Numbered from the stretch's first letter, positions 8,115 to 17,372 are shown. The stretch is 64,000 bases of DNA from Salinimicrobium marinum (GCF_014651535.1 NZ_BMXB01000011.1:1-64000); one strand, 5' to 3'. Program-made: numbers and translations. Notes: generated by a model not told the origin, from the letters alone.

Positions 8115-9881
8115 TTACTCTATTTCTGCTACAATTTCACCACAGGTCAACATTGCCTCCCCGTAATACGGATTTCTTATTTCCCGAACCTCACTTAACC
8201 AGTAGGCACCTGCATCTGAATTAGCCATGGGACAATAATCTACAAAGATCTCTTTATTCCCCACACCGAAACTGCTAACTATTTTCACCATTTCTTCTGA
8301 AAGAAAGACAAAGTTCTCTCTTATATCCTCAAGATTTCCTTCTTCTATATTTATGGTGGAATGCCTTAGCAAGTTGCGCTGCTTTTCTTCCCAAAATTCT
8401 TTTGCTTCTTCTTTCAGCTGCTCTCCTCCAATATCCTGAACCCCTGCATATAATTCCTTACTCAAAGCTACGGCTTCCTTTTCCCTACCTTGTACCAACG
8501 CATCCTTCAATTCCAGATAAGTACCCACGAGGATGCTCAAGTTCTCCTTAAACTCTTCTGAAGCCTCACCTCTATAATCCAGGGAATTATTCTGAAGAAA
8601 TGACTCCAGGTCTTCCTGCATGTTCATAGTTCCACCTCCAATTTCAGGGTTCATCATGCTTGGTTTTCCGGCAAGCTGAGCCGCTGCATCTACGGTAAAG
8701 GCTCCGTTTACTACGATTTCCTCTCCAGATCTCAAACCTTCAGTAATAACGTATGAATCTCCCAGGGACGGACCTAAAACCACCTCCCGAAGTTCAAAAC
8801 TCGTTCTCTCCCCCGAATTTTGTTTTACATAAATCACAGAGCGTTGCCCTGTCCATAATACGGCACTTCGTGGAACAGTGAGTTCACTGGAGGTAGCTTC
8901 CACCGGATTGTCTATAACTCCGGAAACAAACATTTCTGGTTTTAATCTACCATTTGAATTATCTACTTCGACTCTGGCTGTTGCCACTCTGGTTTGCCTG
9001 TTCACCAGCGGATCTATAAAATCAATTTCCCCTTCAAAGGTTTCCCCTGGGATGGAGGCCACTGTAAACTCCACCGTACTCCCTTCTTCGATCCAGCCCA
9101 TATTGCTTTCATATAAGTCAAAAAGCACCCACACCGTAGAAAGATCTGCTATTTCGTACAACGGCATTCCTCGTTCCAAATAATCTCCAAGATCTACCAA
9201 TTTTTCAGTTACAATTCCCCCCACGTCTGCCGTGATGGTAAAATTCTCACTGGCCCGGCCAGTTTCTAAGATTCGGTTGATTTGATTTTCGCCAATTCTC
9301 CAGCTTCTCAGTTTTTCTTTCGCAGCCTGAAAAAGTTCCGGTTGCGATTCCCGGATCGCGTACGCCTGTAACAATTCTTCCTGAGCCGTGATCATTTCCG
9401 GCGAATAAACCGTTGCCAGTGCCTGCCCTCTTTTCACCTCTTCTCCCGTAAAATTTACCATTAAACGTTCGATCCTTCCGGGAATGTGGGTTGTCTGTGA
9501 ATATACTTTACGTTCATCTACGGCAACCCTCCCGTTTAGCCTGATTTCCCTCGTGGCAGCTTCCGCACCTACTTGCATTGTCTGTACATTGGCCAGCTTC
9601 ATGGCATTTTCAGACATATAAACCGCCTGAGAACCAATACCGGCATCATCATCCTGCAACGGAATCAGATCCATTCCGCAGATAGGGCAATCCCCCGGCT
9701 CATTCTGCCGAATCTGAGGGTGCATAGAACAGGTCCATACCTGATTTTCGGATGATTCGGCATGCTGATGTGCCGATGATTCTTCCTGACCTGAAGTGCC
9801 GGAAAAGAAAATCCAACCCAACAGAAGCCCAACAAGGATGCTCCCTATTATAACAATGATATTTTTATTCCTGGTTTTCAT
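8115..9881 (-). CDS. cusB: RND efflux periplasmic adaptor (CusB type) with metal-binding ends
   Basis: Periplasmic membrane-fusion subunit linking the CusA pump to the TolC-type channel. An N-terminal membrane anchor (near residues 8-25) precedes a heavy-metal-binding module with CSMHPQ and GDCPICGMDLIPL (near 50-75). The barrel-sandwich and hairpin core follows (VYSQTTHIPGRIERL, then RGQALATVYSPEM). The C-terminal third is a DUF3347 domain ending YCPMANSDAGAYWLS, EIRNPYYGEAML and TCG. At 588 residues it is longer than ordinary adaptors because of these two extra modules. ATG 9881 is preferred; it overlaps the TolC-type gene by 17 bp, which implies tight coupling. Confidence 0.92.
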   Translation of the reverse strand: MKTRNKNIIVIIGSILVGLLLGWIFFSGTSGQEESSAHQHAESSENQVWTCSMHPQIRQNEPGDCPICGMDLIPLQDDDAGIGSQAVYMSENAMKLANVQTMQVGAEAATREIRLNGRVAVDERKVYSQTTHIPGRIERLMVNFTGEEVKRGQALATVYSPEMITAQEELLQAYAIRESQPELFQAAKEKLRSWRIGENQINRILETGRASENFTITADVGGIVTEKLVDLGDYLERGMPLYEIADLSTVWVLFDLYESNMGWIEEGSTVEFTVASIPGETFEGEIDFIDPLVNRQTRVATARVEVDNSNGRLKPEMFVSGVIDNPVEATSSELTVPRSAVLWTGQRSVIYVKQNSGERTSFELREVVLGPSLGDSYVITEGLRSGEEIVVNGAFTVDAAAQLAGKPSMMNPEIGGGTMNMQEDLESFLQNNSLDYRGEASEEFKENLSILVGTYLELKDALVQGREKEAVALSKELYAGVQDIGGEQLKEEAKEFWEEKQRNLLRHSTINIEEGNLEDIRENFVFLSEEMVKIVSSFGVGNKEIFVDYCPMANSDAGAYWLSEVREIRNPYYGEAMLTCGEIVAEIE

Positions 9882-11169
9882 ATTCAAAAGAATTTCCTGT
9901 GATGTAATTTTTTCTGGCAATTGCAGTGAAATACTCCTTCTCTGCACCTGCTATCTCCAGTTGGTACCGTAATAACTCCTGACGAATTCGTAGCACCTCT
10001 TCAAATCCCGACCCTTCGCCTCTATAAGAAGAAAGCTGAAGGTTTAAAATCCTATCCATGTTTTCAATTTGTCTTCGATTCAGCTTAAGCATTTTCTGAC
10101 TTTTTTCGATCTCAAAAATTACCGATTCGTATTCGGAAGAAAGCGCATTTTCCACCTCTTCTTTTTGGTGCGCATAACTTTCCTGCATAAATTGAGCTTC
10201 CTTTTGTGCTGCCTTATATTTTTTCCTGAAAATTGGGAGCGACACCGAGAGCATCGGCATTACTGCATCCTGCCCATTATTATCAACAGCCATATCCATT
10301 CTTTCTCCAATGATCACATAATCGATCCCCAGTCCAACTTTTGGCATTCCTTCTTTTCTGGCAACCTCTTCCTGAGACCTGGCTGCCGACAACCTTTTTT
10401 CAACCTCCACGATTCTTGGATGTTCTTCAAATGAAACCGGCTCAAATTCTGAAGACCCCGGAATAACCTCCAGCGTATCGGGAATTGCAACGGCCGTTTC
10501 TTTATCGCGGTTCAGCAGCACGTTAAACTGAGTCTGTAATGGCCTTTTTTGCAGTTCCAGAATTTCGGTGGCCGTCAAAGTCTCCTCCACCACTAAATCT
10601 GTTTGCAGAACATCGGCCATTGCTCCATTCCCCGATCGCACCTGGGCGAGAGCCAGATCTTTGTAATTCTGAAGGATCATTACATTATCATTCTGAAACT
10701 GAAGTTGTTTTTCAAGTTCATACAGTTTAAAAAATTGTTCACTCACCTTGTAAAACAATTCATTCCTGGTATCCAGATACGCCTGAAATCTCGCTTCTGC
10801 CATTAAGGTTGCCGCATCTTCCTTCGCACTCAATGTCCCAAACCATGGAAACATCTGCATGAGAGAAAACCGCGCTTCCTGCGGCCCCAGTCTTGTTTCC
10901 ACCATTCTCCCAAAGGCGCTGACGGTAAGGGTAGGATCTGGCAAACTCTTCACCTGTGGTGCCTGTTGTAATGCAGCTTCAAACTCGGCATAAGCAGCCT
11001 GGATCCCCGGATTATTTTCTGCAGCGATCATCAGGTAATCTTCCAGATTTTGTGCAGCAGCGCTTCCTCCAACCCCCAAAAGTGGAAGAAAGAAGAAAAA
11101 GCCTCCTAACCCCCAAAGGTGAAATGTGAAAGTTTCTTTCAGCAATCCTTTTAATTTATTTCGTTTCAT
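9865..11169 (-). CDS. TolC-family outer-membrane efflux channel (CusC role)
   Basis: A 434-residue protein with a signal sequence ending near AAAQ and the TolC repeat architecture: long alpha-helical stretches with NPGIQAAYAEFEAALQQ near the start and a second half beginning HPRIVEVEKRLSAARSQEE. It forms the exit duct of the tripartite pump. It lies between cusA (17 bp upstream) and cusB (overlapping downstream), so the three form one operon. Confidence 0.92.
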   Translation of the reverse strand: MKRNKLKGLLKETFTFHLWGLGGFFFFLPLLGVGGSAAAQNLEDYLMIAAENNPGIQAAYAEFEAALQQAPQVKSLPDPTLTVSAFGRMVETRLGPQEARFSLMQMFPWFGTLSAKEDAATLMAEARFQAYLDTRNELFYKVSEQFFKLYELEKQLQFQNDNVMILQNYKDLALAQVRSGNGAMADVLQTDLVVEETLTATEILELQKRPLQTQFNVLLNRDKETAVAIPDTLEVIPGSSEFEPVSFEEHPRIVEVEKRLSAARSQEEVARKEGMPKVGLGIDYVIIGERMDMAVDNNGQDAVMPMLSVSLPIFRKKYKAAQKEAQFMQESYAHQKEEVENALSSEYESVIFEIEKSQKMLKLNRRQIENMDRILNLQLSSYRGEGSGFEEVLRIRQELLRYQLEIAGAEKEYFTAIARKNYITGNSFEYENQE

Positions 11170-11186
11170 TCTTTCGCTTTTAAATT

Positions 11187-14100
11187 CTATTCCACCTCAT
11201 CTTTACCTTCGGGAAGAGCAGTAGGTTGAGAATTCCTGGTTACCACCGTTTCCCGCCAATAAGCCTGCAATACAGGCACCACAAAAATTGTCATGATTTG
11301 AATGACCATTCCTCCCACAATGGGTATTGCCATTGGCACCATAATATCCGATCCTTTTCCGGTAGAGGTGAGCACGGGATAGAGTGCAATAATGGTCACC
11401 GCCGTCGTCATCATTGCCGGCCTAACCCTTTTTTGTCCGGCTTCCAGAACAGCTGCCCTCACTTCCGGCACTGTTTGCGGATCCCTCTCTTTGAAAACCT
11501 GATGAATATAAGTTCCCATAAGCACCCCATCGTCTGTCGCTATTCCAAAAAGAGCAATGAATCCTACCCATACGGCCACACTTAAATTGATCGTCCCCAT
11601 CTGGAACAGGTCCCGCATGTTTGTTCCCGAAATCGCAAAATCCATAAACCATTCCTGCCCGTATAACCAGATCATTATAAATCCGCCCGCAAAGGCTACA
11701 AATACTCCTGAAAAATGAATCGTGGAGGCAATTACGTTCTTAAACTGGAAATACAGCAACAAGAAGATGATCACCAGGGAAATTGGGATTACAATAGCTA
11801 ATCTTTTCACCGCCCGCACCTGATTTTCATAATTCCCCGAAAATTCATAACTCACCCCCGCAGGCACCGTTAATTCTCCCGATGCTATCCTGTCCCGGAT
11901 AAGCTGCTGGGCATCATTCACCACATTTACCTCAGCAAAATCCTCTTTTTTATCGAACAGTACATAACTCACCAGGAAAGTATCCTCACTTTTGATCATT
12001 TGCGGCCCCCGCACATATTCCACATCCACCAGCTGCCCCAACGGAATCTGAGCTCCCGCCGGAGTTGGCACGAGTATATTCTCAATTTGTTCTGGATTGC
12101 TACGTAACTCCCTTGGATACCTCACCCGCACAGGATAGCGCTCCCTACCTTCTACAGTAGAGGTGATCTCCATGCCGCCAATAGCGGTTTCAATAGTTTG
12201 CTGCACCTGCTCAACACTAAGTCCGTAACGGGCAATACTGTTGCGATTGATGTTGAGTTCCATGTAAGGTTTTCCAATAACCCTATCTGCAAAAACAGCT
12301 TCCTCTTTCACACTCGGCACTTCTTTAAGAATCTCCTCCAGTTCGAATCCGAAATTCTGAATCGTCTCCAGGTCGGGCCCATATACTTTAATTCCCATGG
12401 GTGCACGCATTCCGGTTTGGAGCATTACGAGCCGAGTTTCAATCGGTTGAAGTTTTGGCGCAGAAGTAACTCCGGGGAGTTGGGTCATCCTAACAATTTC
12501 ATTCCAGATATCATCGGGATCTTCAATATGTTCCCGCCAGTTTCTGAAGAATTCTCCATCTTCATCTCGCATCAGGTTTTCTTCGGAAACATCCTGCAGC
12601 AGGGCCTCTTCATTATTAAGGGTATCTCCCGATTTCAGAATAAAATCTCCTTCAGAATTTGTTCTGAACCTGAGCATATCCCCGTCTTCCGAAAGAATAT
12701 ATTCAGACTTATAATTGATCACATTTTCATACATCGAAATGGGTGCAGGATCAATGGCACTTTCCACCCTTCCCAGTTTTCCTACAGAGATCTCCACTTC
12801 CGGAATACTTGTAACGGCCATATCCAGCTGCTGTAAAACCCGTTTGCTCTCTTCAATTCCGGCGTGCGGCATAGAAGTAGGCATCAGCAGAAAACTACCT
12901 TCGTTAAGGGAAGGCATAAACTCTTTTCCAACTCCCGGAAAGGTGTGCGCCATTCCCGACCAAACGGAAGTTTTCCTGATATTCCAGCCGACTTCTTCAG
13001 TTCCATCTGCCACAAATCCGAAGAGCTTCGGAAATCCAAACCAGATCATTATTCCGAAGAAAATGGTGATGAGTGGCAACAATAGAAATTTCCCTTTGTT
13101 CACCAGACACCAGTTAAGAATCGTCTCATAATATTTAACAATCGCTAACAAGGCAGCAAGAGTAATAGCTACCAGAACGATGACAAAAATATAATTCGTA
13201 AACAGGGTATTCCTGTAACCCAGCGGCACCCAGTGCTGAGTCAAAAAGAACAATGTTACCGCTACCACAATGAAAATGGTAATTTGTTTTGAATACTTTC
13301 CGAGATAACGCTGATTCTTATGTTCGAATAATTTAATGAGTCCTATGAAGGACAAAGCCAGCGGAAGCCAGAAACTGAAAACCAATGCCAGCAAAATTCC
13401 GGAAATGATCAAAACGATATTCCAGATTCGAGAGACTTTTTTCTTCCTGGTACTAAAGTTAAAGAAATAATACGACAGCATAGGCAGGATCACTACTCCC
13501 AGCCCAAAGGCAGCCACCAGGGCAAAGGTCTTTGTAAACGCCAGTGGCCTGAACAATTTTCCTTCGGCGTTTTCCATGAAGAATACAGGTAGAAAACTCA
13601 CAACTGTCGTCGCCAGGGCGGTGGTAACCGCCGGACCAACCTCCACAGTGGCACGATGGATCACACTGAGCAACTTCTCACCTTTTGCCCCCTTGTTCTC
13701 GGGAAATTCCAGGTGCCGGAGTGTATTTTCGACAAAAACGATCCCCACATCCACCATCACCCCAATGGCAATGGCAATTCCTGAAAGGGCCACCACATTG
13801 GCATCCACGCCAAAGTAGCGCATACTAATAAAGGTGATGAGCACCGCAATAGGAAGCAAACTGGAGATAAGAATGGAGGCCCGAAGATTAAGTACCAGTA
13901 TGATCACTACGATGATACTTATCAAAATTTCATCTGAAAGAGCACTTTCCAGCGTTCCCAACGTTTCCTGGATGAGCTGGGTACGATCATAAAAAGGCAC
14001 AATGGTGAGTTTACTTTCGGTGCCGTCACTCAAAGTTTTAGAGGGAAGTCCGGGAGAAATTTCATCGATCCTGGCTTTTACATTATTGATCACCTCCAAC

Positions 14101-15038
14101 GGATTCGAACCATACCTGGCAACCACTACTCCTCCCACAACCTCTGCCCCGCCTTTGTCAAGAATTCCTCTTCTTTCGGCAGGCCCTAAACTTACCACTC
14201 CTAAATCACGGATGAGGACCGGGGTGTTTTCGGTGGCCGTTACAACGGTGTTTTCAAGATCTTCTATAGATTTAATGTATCCAAGCCCCCGTACCAGGTA
14301 TTCTACTTTGTTTATCTCTATGGTCTTTGCACCAATATCCCTGTTGGAATTTTTAACGGCAGCCATCACCTGATCGATTCCGATGTTAAAGGCCTTCAAG
14401 GCATCCGGATTGACATCGATCTGGTATTCCTGCACGTAGCCTCCGACAGAAGCCACCTCTGAAACGCCTTCTACTCCACTTAAACCAAGTTTCACATAGT
14501 AATCCTGAATACTGCGCAGTTCGTGCAGGTCCCATCCACCGGTAACGTTGCCTTCGGGATCACGACCTTCAAGTGTGTACCAGAAAACCTGACCCAGTGC
14601 AGTCGCATCGGGACCAAGCGTTGGTTGCACTCCTTCAGGAAGAATACCGGCCGGTAAGGCATTGATCTTTTCAAGGATTCTTGTCCTGGACCAGTAAAAT
14701 TCAATGTCTTCCTCAAAAATGATGTTGATACTGGAGAACCCGAACATTGAGGTGCTCCGGATGGATTTAACCCCGGGGATTCCAAGTAAGGACGAAGTTA
14801 AGGGATACGTGATCTGGTCTTCGATATCCTGCGGGGAACGACCGGGCCATTCGGTAAAAACGATCTGCTGATTCTCGCCGATATCTGGAATGGCATCAAC
14901 AGGAACTGGATCCTGCGGAAGAAATCCGGTATCCCAGTTAAAAGGTGCGGTCACCAATCCCCAACCAATGAAGAAGATGAGCAACAGAAAGGTCACCAGT
15001 CTGTTATACAGGAAAAAATGGATTATTTTATTAAGCAT
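11187..15038 (-). CDS. cusA: CusA/CzcA-family heavy-metal RND efflux pump
   Basis: Proton-driven inner-membrane pump that exports Cu(I)/Ag(I) from the periplasm (and cytosol). The N-terminus has WPGRSPQDIEDQITYPL, typical of heavy-metal RND proteins. The proton-relay helix is present as IAIGVMVDVGIVFVENTL (near residue 430). VMLQTGMRAPMGIKVYG in the second periplasmic loop contains the methionine at the position of the E. coli CusA metal-site Met672. At 1283 residues it exceeds the usual size of about 1040. One extra block carries several hydrophobic helices (near 540-660) and another is an acidic periplasmic insertion (near 780-850). Cu/Ag specificity is inferred from these motifs and from the copper proteins around it. 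Confidence 0.93.
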   Translation of the reverse strand: MLNKIIHFFLYNRLVTFLLLIFFIGWGLVTAPFNWDTGFLPQDPVPVDAIPDIGENQQIVFTEWPGRSPQDIEDQITYPLTSSLLGIPGVKSIRSTSMFGFSSINIIFEEDIEFYWSRTRILEKINALPAGILPEGVQPTLGPDATALGQVFWYTLEGRDPEGNVTGGWDLHELRSIQDYYVKLGLSGVEGVSEVASVGGYVQEYQIDVNPDALKAFNIGIDQVMAAVKNSNRDIGAKTIEINKVEYLVRGLGYIKSIEDLENTVVTATENTPVLIRDLGVVSLGPAERRGILDKGGAEVVGGVVVARYGSNPLEVINNVKARIDEISPGLPSKTLSDGTESKLTIVPFYDRTQLIQETLGTLESALSDEILISIIVVIILVLNLRASILISSLLPIAVLITFISMRYFGVDANVVALSGIAIAIGVMVDVGIVFVENTLRHLEFPENKGAKGEKLLSVIHRATVEVGPAVTTALATTVVSFLPVFFMENAEGKLFRPLAFTKTFALVAAFGLGVVILPMLSYYFFNFSTRKKKVSRIWNIVLIISGILLALVFSFWLPLALSFIGLIKLFEHKNQRYLGKYSKQITIFIVVAVTLFFLTQHWVPLGYRNTLFTNYIFVIVLVAITLAALLAIVKYYETILNWCLVNKGKFLLLPLITIFFGIMIWFGFPKLFGFVADGTEEVGWNIRKTSVWSGMAHTFPGVGKEFMPSLNEGSFLLMPTSMPHAGIEESKRVLQQLDMAVTSIPEVEISVGKLGRVESAIDPAPISMYENVINYKSEYILSEDGDMLRFRTNSEGDFILKSGDTLNNEEALLQDVSEENLMRDEDGEFFRNWREHIEDPDDIWNEIVRMTQLPGVTSAPKLQPIETRLVMLQTGMRAPMGIKVYGPDLETIQNFGFELEEILKEVPSVKEEAVFADRVIGKPYMELNINRNSIARYGLSVEQVQQTIETAIGGMEITSTVEGRERYPVRVRYPRELRSNPEQIENILVPTPAGAQIPLGQLVDVEYVRGPQMIKSEDTFLVSYVLFDKKEDFAEVNVVNDAQQLIRDRIASGELTVPAGVSYEFSGNYENQVRAVKRLAIVIPISLVIIFLLLYFQFKNVIASTIHFSGVFVAFAGGFIMIWLYGQEWFMDFAISGTNMRDLFQMGTINLSVAVWVGFIALFGIATDDGVLMGTYIHQVFKERDPQTVPEVRAAVLEAGQKRVRPAMMTTAVTIIALYPVLTSTGKGSDIMVPMAIPIVGGMVIQIMTIFVVPVLQAYWRETVVTRNSQPTALPEGKDEVE

Positions 15039-15154
15039 TCTTATGATTTACAATTAATATTTCCGGAATGCTGCCAAAAGGGCGCAACATTACAACAGAA
15101 TTATACAGGCATCCTGAAAAACATCAGTACCACCGGTAAACATTAATTATAAAA

Positions 15155-15562
15155 TCAGATAAGGAAAGTCTGGTCGAGCAACTGCACGTCTCGCACCAGC
15201 AAAGGAGGGGAATAATCTTTAAAAGGAACTACCATTTCCGGCAATCCTTCAAAAAGATCAATATAAGAATATGCAAAAAAGGAAATAAAAACCTGCTGCG
15301 GGAAATCCAGCTGATCAAAAGATAGTTTCAGGTCTTTTTGACCTTCTACAGAAATCTTTTGCTCCTTGCAACAGCTATCTTCAGATTTTTCTTCAGAAGA
15401 AGCCATATGCATCTCCATTCCACAGGTTTCAGCTTCAGAAAAAATAGCCAGGTCCACCAAAATCTGACCACAAAAATGCTTTTCCACCGTAAAAGACATA
15501 GTGGAAAACAGCACTAAAAATGCCATTATAAGCGAGCCCGATTTCTGAAAAACTTTTTTCAT
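15155..15562 (-). CDS. HYC_CC_PP family protein (copper-island associated)
   Basis: A 135-residue secreted or membrane-anchored protein. A hydrophobic N-terminus (SLIMAFLVLFSTMSFTVEKHFCG) is followed by a His/Met/Cys-rich stretch (ETCGMEMHMASS), a CC pair (DSCCKEQ) and a SPPLL motif near the end. These match the HYC, CC and PP marks that name this Bacteroidetes family, which is seen beside CusA-like pumps. Function is unknown; the Cys/Met content suggests periplasmic metal binding. ATG 15562 is used because the frame upstream begins only with TTG. It is the first gene of the efflux operon. Confidence 0.8.
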   Translation of the reverse strand: MKKVFQKSGSLIMAFLVLFSTMSFTVEKHFCGQILVDLAIFSEAETCGMEMHMASSEEKSEDSCCKEQKISVEGQKDLKLSFDQLDFPQQVFISFFAYSYIDLFEGLPEMVVPFKDYSPPLLVRDVQLLDQTFLI

Positions 15563-15568
15563 CAACTG

Positions 15569-15576
15569 CAAATTTA
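15569..15576 (-). promoter_or_regulatory. Candidate -7 box for the efflux operon
   Basis: The minus strand reads TAAATTTG, which fits the Bacteroidetes TAnnTTTG box. It ends only 6 bases before the ATG at 15562, so the mRNA would be leaderless or nearly so. No TTTG -33 box at the right spacing is obvious. The rest of the gap 15577-15742 holds nothing I can name. Confidence 0.35.
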
Positions 15577-15742
15577 CATAAAATTCTCTTATCTAGGTCT
15601 AAAGATTTAAACCCGCTTCACTGCAAAAAAAAAGATACAAGACTTAGGCATAACTATTTAAAACTTATTGACTTGAAAAAATACTATTTTTTTGACCATC
15701 AGTTTTCCTGAAAATCTGAGAAAGCAAGTGCACATTTTTTTT

Positions 15743-16192
15743 TTAAAAATCACCTTTAGATCGGACTCTTTTTTCTTTTAAACGCTGGTAATAAAGTGCG
15801 GGCAGTAACAGCAGGATCAAAACAGGCTGTACAAGAAACCTACGCACGTAAAATACCGCCAGGTAATCGTCTTTTTGAACATGCTCCATCAGGTAAATGA
15901 ACAACGGAAACAGGATGACAAACAGAATAAGATACAACAGTGCCGAAAATTTCACAGAGGCCATATTCTGAAAAACCACATAAATTATGACAAGGGAAAT
16001 TACTGTGTTTACGAGAAACCTCAAAGCGACATTAAAGTACCAATACCCCGGGAAAACTTCGGGATTTTCGCTCCTACAACCCTGAAAAAAATACATGAAT
16101 GGATCGTAAAAAAATGTTTCCTCCATCATCCTTACCAATACCAGAAGTATAAGTAGCACGACCAAACCAGGTATTTTCCACATTTTTTTCAT
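15743..16192 (-). CDS. Exosortase F system-associated membrane protein
   Basis: A 149-residue polytopic membrane protein with four to five hydrophobic helices. It shows the conserved features of the family that accompanies exosortase F: EETFFYDPFMYFFQG, then FPGYWYFNVALRFLVN, and YLMEHVQKDDYLAVFYVRRFLVQP. The start at 16192 overlaps the exosortase stop as ATGA, so translation is coupled; an upstream ATG at 16234 would overlap 46 bp. Role unknown, presumably assisting the exosortase. Confidence 0.85.
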   Translation of the reverse strand: MKKMWKIPGLVVLLILLVLVRMMEETFFYDPFMYFFQGCRSENPEVFPGYWYFNVALRFLVNTVISLVIIYVVFQNMASVKFSALLYLILFVILFPLFIYLMEHVQKDDYLAVFYVRRFLVQPVLILLLLPALYYQRLKEKRVRSKGDF

Positions 16193-16734
16193 TCCCGCAT
16201 CTGTTTTGAGTAGATCCTTATCCATAGAATCCATAGAACAAACACGGTTCCGTAAATAATTAACGGAAACACCACCTGATGGAGAAAATGCGCAAACTGG
16301 GGCAGTTCATAAATTCCAATAGAAAGAACAACTATCCGCACGATGTTCATTATATAAACAATAACGATACCTGCCAAAATATAAAACAGTGTGCTTTTTA
16401 ATTTTCCGAAGAAAGCGAGCATAAAAGAAACGAAAAGAATGATAATACTTATAGAATTACAGCCTTCAATGATCCTGGCAACAAAGTTTTCATTCAGGAA
16501 CAAATCCATGGAAGGAAAGTTGAGCGCAGGAGTGACGACCACCTCATATCCAAAAGCAGAAATTACTGCCCTGCTTTGAAGTGCCACCAGGTGTGTAAAA
16601 AAATCTGGGTAATAAGTTGAAGTGCTAAAAGAATGCAAATACCAGTTATACAGCGCAGAAAAAATGACATAGCTTCCCAAAAAAGTAACAAGAAATTTAA
16701 GGACTGTACGGTATTTTTTGAAAAGTTGCAGCAA
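16189..16734 (-). CDS. xrtF: Exosortase family protein XrtF
   Basis: A 181-residue integral membrane cysteine protease-like protein. The exosortase triad is visible: Cys92 in IIEGCNSISI, Arg133 in MNIVRIVVLSIG, and His149 or His152 in FAHFLHQVVF. Exosortases cut C-terminal sorting signals from exported proteins in the inner membrane; the target of XrtF is not known and none is visible here. The start codon is TTG at 16734, since no ATG occurs before residue 76. It is transcribed divergently from the GAF gene and is coupled to its partner by an ATGA overlap. Confidence 0.88.
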   Translation of the reverse strand: MLQLFKKYRTVLKFLVTFLGSYVIFSALYNWYLHSFSTSTYYPDFFTHLVALQSRAVISAFGYEVVVTPALNFPSMDLFLNENFVARIIEGCNSISIIILFVSFMLAFFGKLKSTLFYILAGIVIVYIMNIVRIVVLSIGIYELPQFAHFLHQVVFPLIIYGTVFVLWILWIRIYSKQMRE

Positions 16735-16754
16735 AGCAGGTAACTGATTTAAGA

Positions 16755-16762
16755 CAAAAGTA
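16755..16762 (-). promoter_or_regulatory. Candidate -7 box for xrtF
   Basis: The minus strand reads TACTTTTG, a full match to TAnnTTTG, 20 bases upstream of the TTG start of xrtF. It faces the box of the divergent GAF gene across about 37 bp. Confidence 0.5.
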
Positions 16763-16799
16763 TTGAAATTTAGAAGCGAAACTTCGCATTTTTTTTAAA

Positions 16800-16807
16800 T
16801 ACTTTTG
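16800..16807 (+). promoter_or_regulatory. Candidate -7 box for the GAF-domain gene
   Basis: Reads TACTTTTG, a full match to TAnnTTTG, 17 bases before the ATG at 16825. Confidence 0.55.
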
Positions 16808-16824
16808 TAACTAAAATATGAACT

Positions 16825-17301
16825 ATGTCATTTGAAAATTTAAAACCTCTTGTGGAAGAGATCCTGCACCAGGAAAATGCTTCTGTAGAAGAAAAATTGA
16901 CCCAGATATGTGCAAATTTGAAATCTGAAATCCCTTATTACAATTGGGTAGGATTTTATTTTAAGAACGGAGACAAAAACGAATTAAAGCTGCATTCTTT
17001 TGCAGGAGAACCTACAGATCACACTATTATTCCCTTCGGAAAAGGGATCTGCGGGCAGGTTGCTGTTTCAAATAAAAACTTTGTAGTGCCCGATGTTAAG
17101 GCACAGGACAACTATATTGCCTGTAGTATTGATGTAAAAGCTGAAATCGTAGTACCACTTTTCAAAGACGGGGAAAACATTGGTCAAATAGATATCGATT
17201 CCCACACTCCCGATCCTTTTACATTAGAGGATGAAGCATTTCTGGAATTTGTAAACGAAAAAGTAGCGGAGATCCTTCCAACAAATTTTTCCAAAGTTTG
17301 A
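16825..17301 (+). CDS. GAF-domain protein related to free methionine-(R)-sulfoxide reductase
   Basis: A 158-residue cytosolic single GAF domain. It matches the fRMsr family: YYNWVGFYF, GKGICGQVA (Cys76), YIACSIDVKAEIVVPLF (Cys100) and IGQIDIDSHTPDPF. The spacing Cys76-Cys100 equals that of Cys94-Cys118 in the E. coli enzyme. The position of the third cysteine (Cys84 in E. coli) is His66 here. It may still reduce free Met-R-sulfoxide with two cysteines, or it may only bind a ligand. It is a single gene, divergent from xrtF and ended by a strong hairpin. Confidence 0.82.
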   Translation: MSFENLKPLVEEILHQENASVEEKLTQICANLKSEIPYYNWVGFYFKNGDKNELKLHSFAGEPTDHTIIPFGKGICGQVAVSNKNFVVPDVKAQDNYIACSIDVKAEIVVPLFKDGENIGQIDIDSHTPDPFTLEDEAFLEFVNEKVAEILPTNFSKV

Positions 17302-17327
17302 AATTTTTGAAAAGCTGAAAGGAGGCA

Positions 17328-17369
17328 AAAAATACCCAATCAAAAAAGCATTTTTGAGTGGGTATTTTT
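17328..17369. terminator. Strong bidirectional terminator
   Basis: A 19-bp stem with one mismatch (17328-17346 with 17351-17369) and a 4-base loop, A-rich before and T-rich after. It separates the convergent GAF and serine hydrolase genes. Confidence 0.88.
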
Positions 17370-17372
17370 CAA

